Below, one piece after another: positions 56,677-64,000 of a stretch of 64,000 nt of DNA. The translations under genes and the position numbers were made by a program. Source of the DNA: Pokkaliibacter plantistimulans. GTDB taxonomy: Bacteria; Pseudomonadota; Gammaproteobacteria; Pseudomonadales; Balneatricaceae. The stretch lies in contig NZ_LAPT01000003.1 of assembly GCF_003194385.1 (NCBI RefSeq), positions 1-64,000 of the forward strand, written 5' to 3'. Position 1 is the first letter of the stretch. Every line of letters starts with the position of its first letter. The notes under the pieces were generated by a model that saw nothing but the letters and a program-made list of their open reading frames with translations, ran no database searches and had not been told where the DNA came from.

Positions 56677-57693
56677 ATGGCCCTGCCTGACGCATTTCAA
56701 CACCTGGCCCTGCCGCTGATTTCAGCCCCGATGTTTCTGGTCTCGGGCCCTGAACTGGTGATAGAAGCCTGCAAGGCGGGTGTGATTGGCACCTTCCCGG
56801 CGCTCAATCAGCGCAGCAGTGAAGGGTTTGAGGAGTGGTTGCAGACCATCCGCTCGGCGCTGGATGAATTTGAAGCCAGCACGGGCCGCAAGGCCGCCCC
56901 CTTTGGCGTCAACCTCATCGTGCATCAAAGCAACCCGCGTTTGCAGGCTGATCTGGCGCTGTGTGCCAAATACCAAGTGCCGCTGATCATTACCTCTCTG
57001 GGGGCAGTCGCCGAGCTGGTTGATGCCGTGCATGATTACGGTGGTGTGGTGTTCCATGATGTGATCAATGTGCGCCATGCGAAAAAGGCGGCGTCAGCAG
57101 GCGTTGATGGTCTGATTGCGGTCTGTGCCGGAGCCGGTGGTCATGCGGGCACCCTCAGCCCCTTCGCGCTGGTAGGTGAGATTCGCCAGTTCTTCGACAA
57201 AACCGTCATCCTGTCGGGCTGCCTGTCCAGCGGTCAGGATATCGCCACGGCACAGATGCTGGGCGCTGATCTGGCCTACATGGGCACGCGCTTTATCAAC
57301 ACCCGCGAAAGTCAGGCGGCGGACGAGTACAAGGACATGATCGTTGATGCGGCTGCCGGCGATATTGTCTACACCCCGGAAATCTCCGGCGTCCCGGCCA
57401 ATTTCCTGCGCCCCAGTCTGGTGGCAGCCGGGCTCGACCCGGACAATCTGGCGCCGAAGAAAGACATCGATTTTGGCAAGGAGCTGCAGGCACCCAAAGA
57501 GGGCGCCAAGGCCTGGAAGACCATCTGGTCAGCCGGACAGGGGGTGGCCAATATTCACGATGTGCCGACCGTAGCAGAGCTGGTGCAGCGGCTGCAGGAC
57601 GAATATCAGGCGGCAGGCGAGCGCTTTAGCCGTCTCAGTCAGCGCTATGGTGTGGCGGCAGGCGAAGGTATCGCAGAAGGAGCGGCGCTATGA
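56677..57693 (+). CDS. Nitronate monooxygenase-like flavoprotein
   Basis: 338 residues from ATG 56677 (AAGGAGA six bases upstream; the longer in-frame start at 56491 lies over a spacer and is rejected). A TIM-barrel FMN enzyme of the 2-nitropropane dioxygenase family: PLISAPMFLVSG (13-24), CAGAGGHAGTLSP with the flavin-site His, and GADLAYMGTRF. Besides nitronate oxidation, relatives act as enoyl reductases and quinone reductases, which would fit a lipid pathway. The stop overlaps the next gene by 4 bases. Confidence 0.85.
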   Translation: MALPDAFQHLALPLISAPMFLVSGPELVIEACKAGVIGTFPALNQRSSEGFEEWLQTIRSALDEFEASTGRKAAPFGVNLIVHQSNPRLQADLALCAKYQVPLIITSLGAVAELVDAVHDYGGVVFHDVINVRHAKKAASAGVDGLIAVCAGAGGHAGTLSPFALVGEIRQFFDKTVILSGCLSSGQDIATAQMLGADLAYMGTRFINTRESQAADEYKDMIVDAAAGDIVYTPEISGVPANFLRPSLVAAGLDPDNLAPKKDIDFGKELQAPKEGAKAWKTIWSAGQGVANIHDVPTVAELVQRLQDEYQAAGERFSRLSQRYGVAAGEGIAEGAAL

Positions 57694-58445
57694 GTGACCA
57701 GATCTGTGTCAGCCGGGAAGCCGGTATCGTTCGCATCCAGCTCAATCGCCCGGATAAAAAGAATGCGCTGACCTTTGCCATGTATCAGGCCATGACCAGC
57801 GCGCTGCTGCAGGCGGCCGATGAGGATGTGCGGGCGGTGCTGATCAGCGGTTGCGCTGACAGCTTTACCAGCGGTAATGACATTGGCGACTTCGTGGCCG
57901 CAGCCAGCCGGGACTCCGACGACATTCGCATCCCGCTGGACTTTCTTCAGGCGCTGGCAGCCTGCCCGGTGCCGGTCGTGGCTGCGGTCAATGGCCTTGC
58001 CATCGGCATCGGCACCTCCCTGTTGCTGCATTGTGACTATGTGCTGGCCAGCAACGGTGCCCGTCTGCAGATGCCGTTCGTGCGTCTGGGGCTGGTGCCG
58101 GAAGGCTGCACCAGTTTGCTGATCCCGCAACTGCTGGGCCAGCGTCTGGCGTTCGAGCTGCTGGTACTGGGCAATGGCATTGATGCCGAGCGGGCTGCGC
58201 AGCTGGGGATCGTCAATCAGGTAGTGTCCGCAGAGCAGTTGTTGCCTGCGGCAGAAGCGGTGCTGGAGCAGATCTGCCAGCTGCCGCCTCAGGCCGTGCG
58301 TCTGAGCAAGCAGATGCTCAAGGGGGCGCAGGCCGATACCGTGTCCGCAGTGATCGAGTCTGAAGGGCAGCTGTTCAAGCAACGCCTGTTCTCCCGGGAA
58401 GCGCAGGCCGCTTTTGCTGCCTTTGCCCAGCGTTCAGCGAAGTAA
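57690..58445 (+). CDS. Enoyl-CoA hydratase/isomerase family protein
   Basis: 251 residues of the crotonase fold. N-terminal IQLNRPDKKNAL (11-22), the oxyanion turn SFTSGNDIGDF (about 58-68) and GLAIGIGTSLLLHCDYVLA. After MPFVRLGLVPEGCTSLL, one acidic residue (in PEG) is visible; the second Glu of true hydratases is not, so isomerase or another crotonase reaction is possible. The start overlaps the preceding flavoprotein gene (ATGA), so the two are co-translated. Confidence 0.88.
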   Translation: MSDQICVSREAGIVRIQLNRPDKKNALTFAMYQAMTSALLQAADEDVRAVLISGCADSFTSGNDIGDFVAAASRDSDDIRIPLDFLQALAACPVPVVAAVNGLAIGIGTSLLLHCDYVLASNGARLQMPFVRLGLVPEGCTSLLIPQLLGQRLAFELLVLGNGIDAERAAQLGIVNQVVSAEQLLPAAEAVLEQICQLPPQAVRLSKQMLKGAQADTVSAVIESEGQLFKQRLFSREAQAAFAAFAQRSAK

Positions 58446-58468
58446 CTCCTCTCTTATCATCAGCACAC

Positions 58469-58502
58469 ATAGCACCGGTTTCTGCATGAATGCCGGTGCT
58501 AT
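58469..58502. other. Dyad hairpin after the enoyl-CoA hydratase gene
   Basis: ATAGCACCGG (58469-58478) pairs with CCGGTGCTAT (58493-58502); inside, GCAT-GA-ATGC can make a second stem. No T-run on the plus strand. A weak terminator or mRNA-end stabiliser. Confidence 0.5.
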
Positions 58503-58546
58503 AGGCATGCATCCTTCACGTGATGCGTCATACAAAATAAAAAGCT

Positions 58547-58575
58547 TTGGTTCATAAAAATACAGTTTGTAAGAT
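58547..58575 (+). promoter_or_regulatory. Sigma-70 promoter of DUF898-M48
   Basis: TTGGTT (58547-58552), 17 bases, TAAGAT (58570-58575) in a marked AT-rich block, about 42 bases before the start of the DUF898 gene. Confidence 0.6.
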
Positions 58576-58616
58576 TTTGTTTATTTTTGGTTAAATGTTG
58601 GCTTCGTCAATCACGG

Positions 58617-59807
58617 ATGGAACCTCAAGTGACCAATCACGACGCGACTCTTACCCCTCCCTCGACCCATGGCCTCCGCTTCAAAGGTACCGGCAAAGAA
58701 TATTTCGGTATCTGGATTGTGAATGTGCTGCTGTCGATCATCACACTGGGTATTTACTCGGCCTGGGCCAAGGTGCGCAGCAAACGCTATTTTTACGGCA
58801 ACACCCAGCTGGCGGGTGATCATTTTGAGTATCTGGCGACGCCGATGCAGATTCTGATCGGACGTATTATCGCGGTCGCTGCTCTGGCCTGCTGGAGCCT
58901 GCTCAATAACCTGCAGCCCGTGGTCGCCGGAGTAGTGGCCCTGATCTTTGTCTGCTTTATTCCCGTGCTGGCGGTACGCAATCTGCGCTTTGATGCCCGT
59001 ATGTCGCGTTTCCGTAATGTCTGCTTTGACTTCAAGGGCGGCTATGTGGAGGCATACAAGGTAATGTTTTTCTACCCACTGCTGGGCTATCTGGCGGTCA
59101 GCGTTGTCGTTGGCATCGTTGGAGTGATTTTTTTTAATCCACGTACTCTGATACTGGCTATCGTGCTGGGCAGCATTGTCGGTCTGGCCGCCATGGTATG
59201 GGCCTATGCCTGGGTCACTGCCGCTTTGCACCGATACATCATGAATAACTACTGGTACGGCAATCAGGCCTTTTCTGCCGAGATCCAGCAAGGGCAGTTT
59301 CTCAGGATTGCTCTGGCTGCAGCACTGGTGTTTGTGGTGCTAGTGGCGGTGCTACTGGCCGTGCTGGGGGTGACCGGGGTGTTCTCCCTGAGCAGTTTGT
59401 CCAGCCTGACAACCGGAGGCACTGAGTCGGTTGCCGACATCTATACTCTGATGATCGTCTGCTACGTTGCCTTCGCGCTGGTGGGGGTGATCATCAGCAG
59501 CTACAGCCGTGCGCGGGTGCATAACTATGTGCTGTCACAGACCCGGGTGGCGGATCTGGCACTGTCTTCACGGATGCCCGTCTGGGGCTATGTCGGTCTG
59601 GTGCTGACCAATGTGCTGCTGACTGTCTGCACGCTGGGGCTGGCCTATCCGTGGGTTCGTGTACGCAGTGTTCGCTATGTCAGCGAAGCGCTGGCGGTGC
59701 AGGGTGATCTGTCGCTGCAGCAGGTTCATGGCAGTGCCGGACAGGGGCAGGTGGCCATTGCCGATGAGCTGAGCAATGCCTTCAATATTGAAGTCGGTGC
59801 CTTCTGA
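58617..59807 (+). CDS. DUF898 (YjgN-type) membrane protein
   Basis: 396 residues from ATG 58617. GTG 58629 is an alternative with GGAA upstream. DUF898 pattern: FKGTGKEYFGIWIVNVLLSIITLGIYSAWAKVRSKRYFYGNT (21-62, in parts), repeated in degenerate form near the C-terminus (VLTNVLLTVCTLGLAYPWVRVRSVRY). About eight membrane helices. The function of the family is unknown. The stop lies two bases before the M48 peptidase gene, a common pairing. Confidence 0.85.
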   Translation: MEPQVTNHDATLTPPSTHGLRFKGTGKEYFGIWIVNVLLSIITLGIYSAWAKVRSKRYFYGNTQLAGDHFEYLATPMQILIGRIIAVAALACWSLLNNLQPVVAGVVALIFVCFIPVLAVRNLRFDARMSRFRNVCFDFKGGYVEAYKVMFFYPLLGYLAVSVVVGIVGVIFFNPRTLILAIVLGSIVGLAAMVWAYAWVTAALHRYIMNNYWYGNQAFSAEIQQGQFLRIALAAALVFVVLVAVLLAVLGVTGVFSLSSLSSLTTGGTESVADIYTLMIVCYVAFALVGVIISSYSRARVHNYVLSQTRVADLALSSRMPVWGYVGLVLTNVLLTVCTLGLAYPWVRVRSVRYVSEALAVQGDLSLQQVHGSAGQGQVAIADELSNAFNIEVGAF

Positions 59808-59809
59808 TC

Positions 59810-60829
59810 ATGTATGTGGTCAGTGGTCATCTGCTGGAGCCGGGAGCTGCTGCCCGGCATCCGGCGCAGCTGCACTGCGATCAGCACGCGCTTGCCCTGC
59901 ATAGTGAGGTGAAGAGTGCGGAGTGTGGCTGGCGTGCGGTGCAGGTGTCGGACGATCTGGGCTCGCTGCCCAGAACCCTGACGTTCAGCGATGGCTGGAT
60001 TTTCACTCCGCAGGATGTGCCCGCCTTCAATCAGCTGTTGCATCAGTTACGCGGTCGTTCCTGGTTGCAGCGCCTTGAGGGTAGTCTGCGCTGGATTCTG
60101 CTGGCGATGGTTGTCACTGTCGTCAGCGGCTTTGCGGTCTACCGCTATGGGGTGCCCTGGCTGTCTCAGGCTATTGCGCCCCATGTGCCCATCAGCGTGC
60201 TCGAGCTGATGGGCAAGCAGACGCAGGTGGTGCTGGACCATGCGGGCTTCACACCAACCCAGCTGACGGTGCAGCGACAACAACAGCTGCAGCAGGCGTT
60301 CGCGCAATTGCTGGCAGAGCTGCAGCAACAACACATGGCGTTCCGCGTGCCACCGAAGCTGGTGTTCCGCTCTTTCGAGCAGGGGCCGAATGCCTTTGCC
60401 CTGCCTGATGGGACAGTAGTACTGACCGACCAGATGGTGGCGCTGGCGCGCAATGACCGACAGCTGCAGGGCGTCTTGCTGCATGAGCTGGGGCATCTCT
60501 ATCACCACCACATGATGACGCGACTGGTACAGAGTTCGATTCTGTCGGTGGCGGCAGCAATGATGATCGGTGATGGCAGCGGCGTGGCAGATACGCTGTC
60601 GGGTGCCGGGGTATTTCTGATGACCATGAGTTATTCCCGCGACCATGAGCGCGAAGCCGATGCCTTTGCTGCCAGCGTGCTGAGGACGCAGGATCACAAC
60701 ACCGAGGCGTTGGCCAGTCTGTACAGGCTGCTGCTGGCGGATAAAAAGGAAGGGGCGGTGCCCGTCTGGCTTAGCACCCATCCTGGCTTGCAGGAGCGGA
60801 TCGAGGCATTGCAGCAGGCCCGGGAGTAA
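59810..60829 (+). CDS. M48 family metallopeptidase
   Basis: 339 residues. A membrane segment at about 93-115, then a metallopeptidase domain with zinc motif HELGH (225-229) and the third ligand Glu282 in the EREAD block (280-284). The N-terminal 80 residues are soluble and not recognised. M48 enzymes of this type act at the membrane or in the periplasm in quality control or maturation. It begins two bases after DUF898, so the two are translated together. Confidence 0.85.
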   Translation: MYVVSGHLLEPGAAARHPAQLHCDQHALALHSEVKSAECGWRAVQVSDDLGSLPRTLTFSDGWIFTPQDVPAFNQLLHQLRGRSWLQRLEGSLRWILLAMVVTVVSGFAVYRYGVPWLSQAIAPHVPISVLELMGKQTQVVLDHAGFTPTQLTVQRQQQLQQAFAQLLAELQQQHMAFRVPPKLVFRSFEQGPNAFALPDGTVVLTDQMVALARNDRQLQGVLLHELGHLYHHHMMTRLVQSSILSVAAAMMIGDGSGVADTLSGAGVFLMTMSYSRDHEREADAFAASVLRTQDHNTEALASLYRLLLADKKEGAVPVWLSTHPGLQERIEALQQARE

Positions 60830-61301
60830 CCTGTCTGTGTTGTCGCTCAGCGCCAGATGGACCGCTCATCTGGCGCTTCTTCTTTATGCCTGCCTGCTGC
60901 CATTGCCCTCATCTTCTTGCGCAGTGTTGCGTCATTTCCTTCACTGTTGAGTGTTGCATACAGGCATCTGCGCGTTCCTGAGTGGATGTTGGTCAATGAT
61001 GCAGGACTGCTGTATCTTTGCTGCGCACGTACTGAACTGTCTGTGTTTCAATCTATTTTATTGTTGCGTGAATGGTTTTTCGGGCGCTTTGCAGATAGGC
61101 GGGCCAGCGTGGCTAAGGCGCGGCAGATCCTGAACACGTTCCCGGGCAATACGCAGCCGATGGTGCACAGGTTCAAGGGCAGTTGTCGGACGGCCATCTA
61201 TAGTCATTGTGTAGTCATTCTTTCCTTCAGCTGTGGCGTACCGGGTCTGCCCTGATCAGAGGCAGCCGTTATCGTTCATGGTGCTGATTCTGGGACCGCT
61301 T
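60830..61301. other. Intergenic region before the FUSC operon
   Basis: 472 bases. A strong terminator lies at 60849-60885. The rest has a long open frame (60857-61255) but no coding features. It must contain the promoter of the efflux operon; none was clear. Confidence 0.5.
60849..60885 (+). terminator. Intrinsic terminator of DUF898-M48
   Basis: AGCGCCAGATG (60849-60859), 7-base loop, CATCTGGCGCT (60867-60877), followed by TCTTCTTT. Eleven pairs. Confidence 0.8.
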
Positions 61302-63362
61302 ATGCTGAAAGCCTTGCTGTCTGCTCACTTCGCCAGAGACAACATGATCTTTGCCATCAAGATGTTCATCGCCTCCATGCTGGCCTTGTATATCTCACTG
61401 GCAATGAGTCTGGAGCGTCCGGCCTGGGCCATGGCAACGGTGTACATCGTTGCCAATCCACTGTCTGGCGCGGTGGCCTCCAAGGGGATCTTCCGTATTC
61501 TGGGCACTGTTGCCGGCGGTGCCATGGCGATTGCCATCGTCACCACGCTGGTCAATTCGCCCGAGCTGATGTCGCTGGCCATGGCCTGCTGGGTAGGCTT
61601 TTGCCTGTTTGTCTCGCTGCAGGACCGCACACCACGCAGCTACTTCTTCATGCTGTCCGGCTATACCGCCGCCATCATCGCCTTTCCGGTGGTGGATAAC
61701 CCGCAGCAGGTATTCATTACCGCTGTGGCGCGTATGGAAGAAATCATTCTGGGTATTGTCTGTGTGACGCTGGTCAGCCATTTGATCTTTCCCCGCCATA
61801 TCGGCCCGGTGCTGGCCGGCCGTATTGATGGGGCACTGGCTACGCTGAGCAAGGCCGCACGGGATATTCTGGCCCCGCACAAAGGGGACATCAGCGTGGT
61901 GGAAGACGTCAAACGCCTGGCGGCCTCCATCAGCGAGCTGCATGGTCTGGCCATTCATCTCAACTATGAACCTTCCTCCCTGCGCGGCATGACCCGCCCG
62001 CTGCAGGCGCTACAGCATCAGATGGTGCTGCTGCTGCCGGTGCTGCTCGAGATCAACGACCGGATCAATCAGCTGCGCAGTCTGGAACTGAAAGCGCCGC
62101 AACCCCTGCGGGAGCTACTGGACGATATTCTGCAGTGGCTGGAGTCCAGCCATCGTCGTGATCTGACCCGGTCGGCCGAGTTTATCCGGCGTATCAGTGC
62201 GGTCGAGCAGGAGTGCGTGCGTGAAACGCCCTGGCTGACGGCTATGGAGCTGAGTGCGCTGACGGCGTTACGCACCTTCATTGAACGCTATGCTCAGTGC
62301 TGCCAGATGTGGATGGATATCCGCAGCGGCAATATCGATATGGACCGCTATCCGTTGGGTGACAGCAAGGGGCGTTTTGATCTGCACCGTGACCGCGGGG
62401 CGGCCATGCGCTCAGGCGTAGCGGCGCTGATCAGTGTCGGGCTGGCCTGCGCATTCTGGTATGTCAGTGCCTGGAACATGGGCAGCACCTTCGCCATGAT
62501 GGCGGCGGTGGGCTCCTCCATTCTGGCCTCCATGGACAACCCGGTGCCAGCCATGCTGAGCTTTGTACGCTATACCGTCGCCAGCCTGTTCTTTGTGTTC
62601 ATCTATGTCTGCGGGGTATTTCCCGCTATTGATGGCTTCCCGCTGCTGGTGCTGGCGTTGGCGCCGGTGTACCTGTGGTTCGGCTCGATGCTGTTCAATC
62701 CGGCCAATACCCTGACCGCGCTGCCGATTCTGGTGAATACGGCGATGCTGCTCAATATCACCAACAACGCAACACTGGACATGGCCGCACTGGCCAATTC
62801 TGCCGCTGCCATGGTGCTGGGCTTCCTGCTACCGGCGCTGGTGATCAGCTTTATCAGCGCCATGACCGCCGAGCACAGTGCCTGGCGCTTACTGCGTCAC
62901 AGCTGGCGCGATCTGGCGGAGGCGGCGCGGGGTGAGCATCTGTATTCCGCTGAGCACTTCACCCGCACCATGCTGGATCGTATCGGGCTGTTGTCTGCCC
63001 GGCTGGCCAGTGCGCCACGGCTGACGGCGTCGGCCCAGACCATCTGGGGTGAAAGCGCCCTCGGCACTCGCCTGACCATCCTGCAGCGACTGCATCCTGA
63101 ACTGCCGCCGATGATGCAGGGTCAACTGCAGCGACTGCAGGGCAATATTCATGACTACTACGCCGCCAAGGGCGAAGGGCGCAAAGCCGACCCGCACCTG
63201 CTGGACGGCAGTCTGGCCGAGCATCTGGTGGAGCAGCTGCTGCACCTGCCCGCTACCTCCAGCCGGCGGCAGGCGATGCTGATGCTGGTGGGGGTGAAGC
63301 GCTGTCTGGCGCTGATCCAGCAGGCGGAACTGAATTCTCAGGCAGCGCCGACGGTGGTGTAG
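61302..63362 (+). CDS. FUSC family inner-membrane efflux protein (AaeB-like)
   Basis: About 686 residues. The start is taken at ATG 61302 because GGGA lies six bases upstream; ATG 61278 and GTG 61233 are possible. Fusaric-acid-resistance/aromatic-acid exporter family: two clusters of membrane helices (about 15-150 and 360-520) separated and followed by cytosolic helical domains; AMSLERPAWAMATVYIVANP is a family block. With the DUF1656 and HlyD-type genes downstream it forms an AaeB-AaeX-AaeA-type export system. The substrate, likely an aromatic or organic acid, is inferred. Confidence 0.88.
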   Translation: MLKALLSAHFARDNMIFAIKMFIASMLALYISLAMSLERPAWAMATVYIVANPLSGAVASKGIFRILGTVAGGAMAIAIVTTLVNSPELMSLAMACWVGFCLFVSLQDRTPRSYFFMLSGYTAAIIAFPVVDNPQQVFITAVARMEEIILGIVCVTLVSHLIFPRHIGPVLAGRIDGALATLSKAARDILAPHKGDISVVEDVKRLAASISELHGLAIHLNYEPSSLRGMTRPLQALQHQMVLLLPVLLEINDRINQLRSLELKAPQPLRELLDDILQWLESSHRRDLTRSAEFIRRISAVEQECVRETPWLTAMELSALTALRTFIERYAQCCQMWMDIRSGNIDMDRYPLGDSKGRFDLHRDRGAAMRSGVAALISVGLACAFWYVSAWNMGSTFAMMAAVGSSILASMDNPVPAMLSFVRYTVASLFFVFIYVCGVFPAIDGFPLLVLALAPVYLWFGSMLFNPANTLTALPILVNTAMLLNITNNATLDMAALANSAAAMVLGFLLPALVISFISAMTAEHSAWRLLRHSWRDLAEAARGEHLYSAEHFTRTMLDRIGLLSARLASAPRLTASAQTIWGESALGTRLTILQRLHPELPPMMQGQLQRLQGNIHDYYAAKGEGRKADPHLLDGSLAEHLVEQLLHLPATSSRRQAMLMLVGVKRCLALIQQAELNSQAAPTVV

Positions 63363-63412
63363 AACACCATCGTGCGCGGGGCCGCCAATGATCGACGAGA
63401 GGTGGACGAGCC

Positions 63413-63625
63413 ATGACCGGTGAGTCAGATATCTATGGTGTGTTTGTGCCCAGCCTGCTGGTGCTGGTGGTGGTTACCTACATTCTCCACCGCCTGCTCG
63501 GCTGGGGGCTGGCAAAAACCAGTGTGTATAAATGGGTCTGGCATCCGGCGCTGTTTGATCTGGGCCGTTATGTGGTGCTGTTGTGGGTGGTAGACCGGGT
63601 AGTGCGACAAGGGGTGAGCCTATGA
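63413..63625 (+). CDS. DUF1656 (AaeX-like) small membrane protein
   Basis: 70 residues with two membrane helices (about 9-28 and 46-65). DUF1656 proteins stand beside FUSC and HlyD genes in aromatic-acid efflux operons, as here. Its role is unknown. Start ATG 63413; its stop overlaps the next gene by 4 bases (ATGA). Confidence 0.88.
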   Translation: MTGESDIYGVFVPSLLVLVVVTYILHRLLGWGLAKTSVYKWVWHPALFDLGRYVVLLWVVDRVVRQGVSL

Positions 63626-64000
63626 ATACGGTTATGGCGGTGATCCGCGTCATTCTGACGCTGGTAGTGGTGGCGTTGGCCTGTCTCTGTGCCTGGCAGT
63701 TGTGGAGCTACTACATGCAGTCGCCCTGGACTCGCGATGGCCGCATCCGTGCCGACGTGGTGGAGGTGGCGCCTGATGTGGCCGGTCTGGTGGATCAGGT
63801 GGTGGTAAAGGATAACCAGGAAGTGAAGGCGGGCGACGTCCTCTTTGTGCTCGACCAGAAACGTTATCAGCTGGCGGTGCAGCAGGCGGAAGCGGCACTG
63901 AAAAGTGCCGAGGCGCAGCTCGGGCAGGCACGGCGTGATCAGGCGCGTTATGACAGCCTGAGCAATCAGGTGGTGGCCCGTCAGCAGAAGGATCAGGTCA
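63622..64000 (+). CDS. HlyD-family periplasmic adaptor (AaeA-like), partial
   Basis: The first 126 residues of a membrane-fusion protein, cut by the right edge. One membrane helix (about 9-28), the opening SPWTRDGRIRADVVEVAPDVAGLV (in part; typical of EmrA/AaeA), a lipoyl-like beta-barrel (VVKDNQEVKAGDVLFVLD) and the start of a coiled coil from about 78. It would link the FUSC pump to an outer membrane channel. Overlaps the DUF1656 gene by 4 bases. Confidence 0.9.
   Translation, partial: MNTVMAVIRVILTLVVVALACLCAWQLWSYYMQSPWTRDGRIRADVVEVAPDVAGLVDQVVVKDNQEVKAGDVLFVLDQKRYQLAVQQAEAALKSAEAQLGQARRDQARYDSLSNQVVARQQKDQV

Noticed and set aside
60857..61255. Open frame of 132 codons on + before the FUSC gene
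   Set aside because: It begins inside the terminator hairpin, has no ribosome site, and its amino-acid mix (Cys- and Ser-rich) does not look like a protein. Treated as non-coding.

Overview
The window is chromosomal DNA of a motile, free-living gammaproteobacterium, most like the Oceanospirillales/Pseudomonadales side of the class. This rests on gene content and order: a tRNA-Thr/Tyr/Gly/Thr/Trp-secE-nusG-rplKAJL-rpoBC-rpsLG-fusA-tuf block, PomA/PomB-type sodium stators, nrdR-rib-nusB-thiL-pgpA order, and FadD/YCF48/MMPL genes. No species is claimed. There is no phage, plasmid, insertion sequence or CRISPR array; the window is almost fully packed with genes and most are on the + strand.

Layout. 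0-7.4 kb: an orphan TAXI-type periplasmic binding protein, a small YjfB-like putative motility protein, hemE, an SDR protein that lacks the catalytic Tyr/Lys, radA, then a PilZ protein and ettA on the minus strand. 7.8-15.8 kb: glyA, nrdR and a riboflavin cluster (ribD, ribE, ribBX, ribH) running into nusB, thiL, pgpA and a separate intact ribA. 15.9-18.8 kb (minus): dxs-ispA-xseB, making isoprenoid precursors. 19-23.1 kb: pomA-pomB, birA, coaX and a SPOR-like protein. 23.2-40.2 kb: five tRNAs and the transcription/translation block, with recognisable leader and attenuator structures and a bidirectional terminator after tuf. The usual tufB between tRNA-Thr and tRNA-Trp is absent.

40.3-45 kb: a heptamer tandem repeat, a GIY-YIG-like protein with a long low-complexity tail, a 0.7 kb regulatory region, and a metNIQ methionine importer whose MetQ has no lipobox. 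45.2-58.4 kb is the main accessory stretch: thiolase, a YCF48 beta-propeller protein, an MMPL/RND exporter, a UspE-like protein, acyl-CoA dehydrogenase, an SCP2 lipid-binding protein, a FadD-like ligase, DUF2889, a nitronate-monooxygenase-like flavoprotein and enoyl-CoA hydratase. Together these look like a module for moving and beta-oxidising a hydrophobic acid. 58.6-60.8 kb: a DUF898 membrane protein with an M48 peptidase. 61.3-64 kb: a FUSC/DUF1656/HlyD aromatic-acid-type efflux operon cut by the right edge.

The strongest candidate for an undescribed system is the 45-58 kb lipid module. Smaller leads are the GIY-YIG protein with its neighbouring repeat, a candidate small RNA or attenuator before metN, a str-operon promoter that fires straight into a hairpin, and a duplicated tRNA-Trp 3' fragment where tufB would normally lie.
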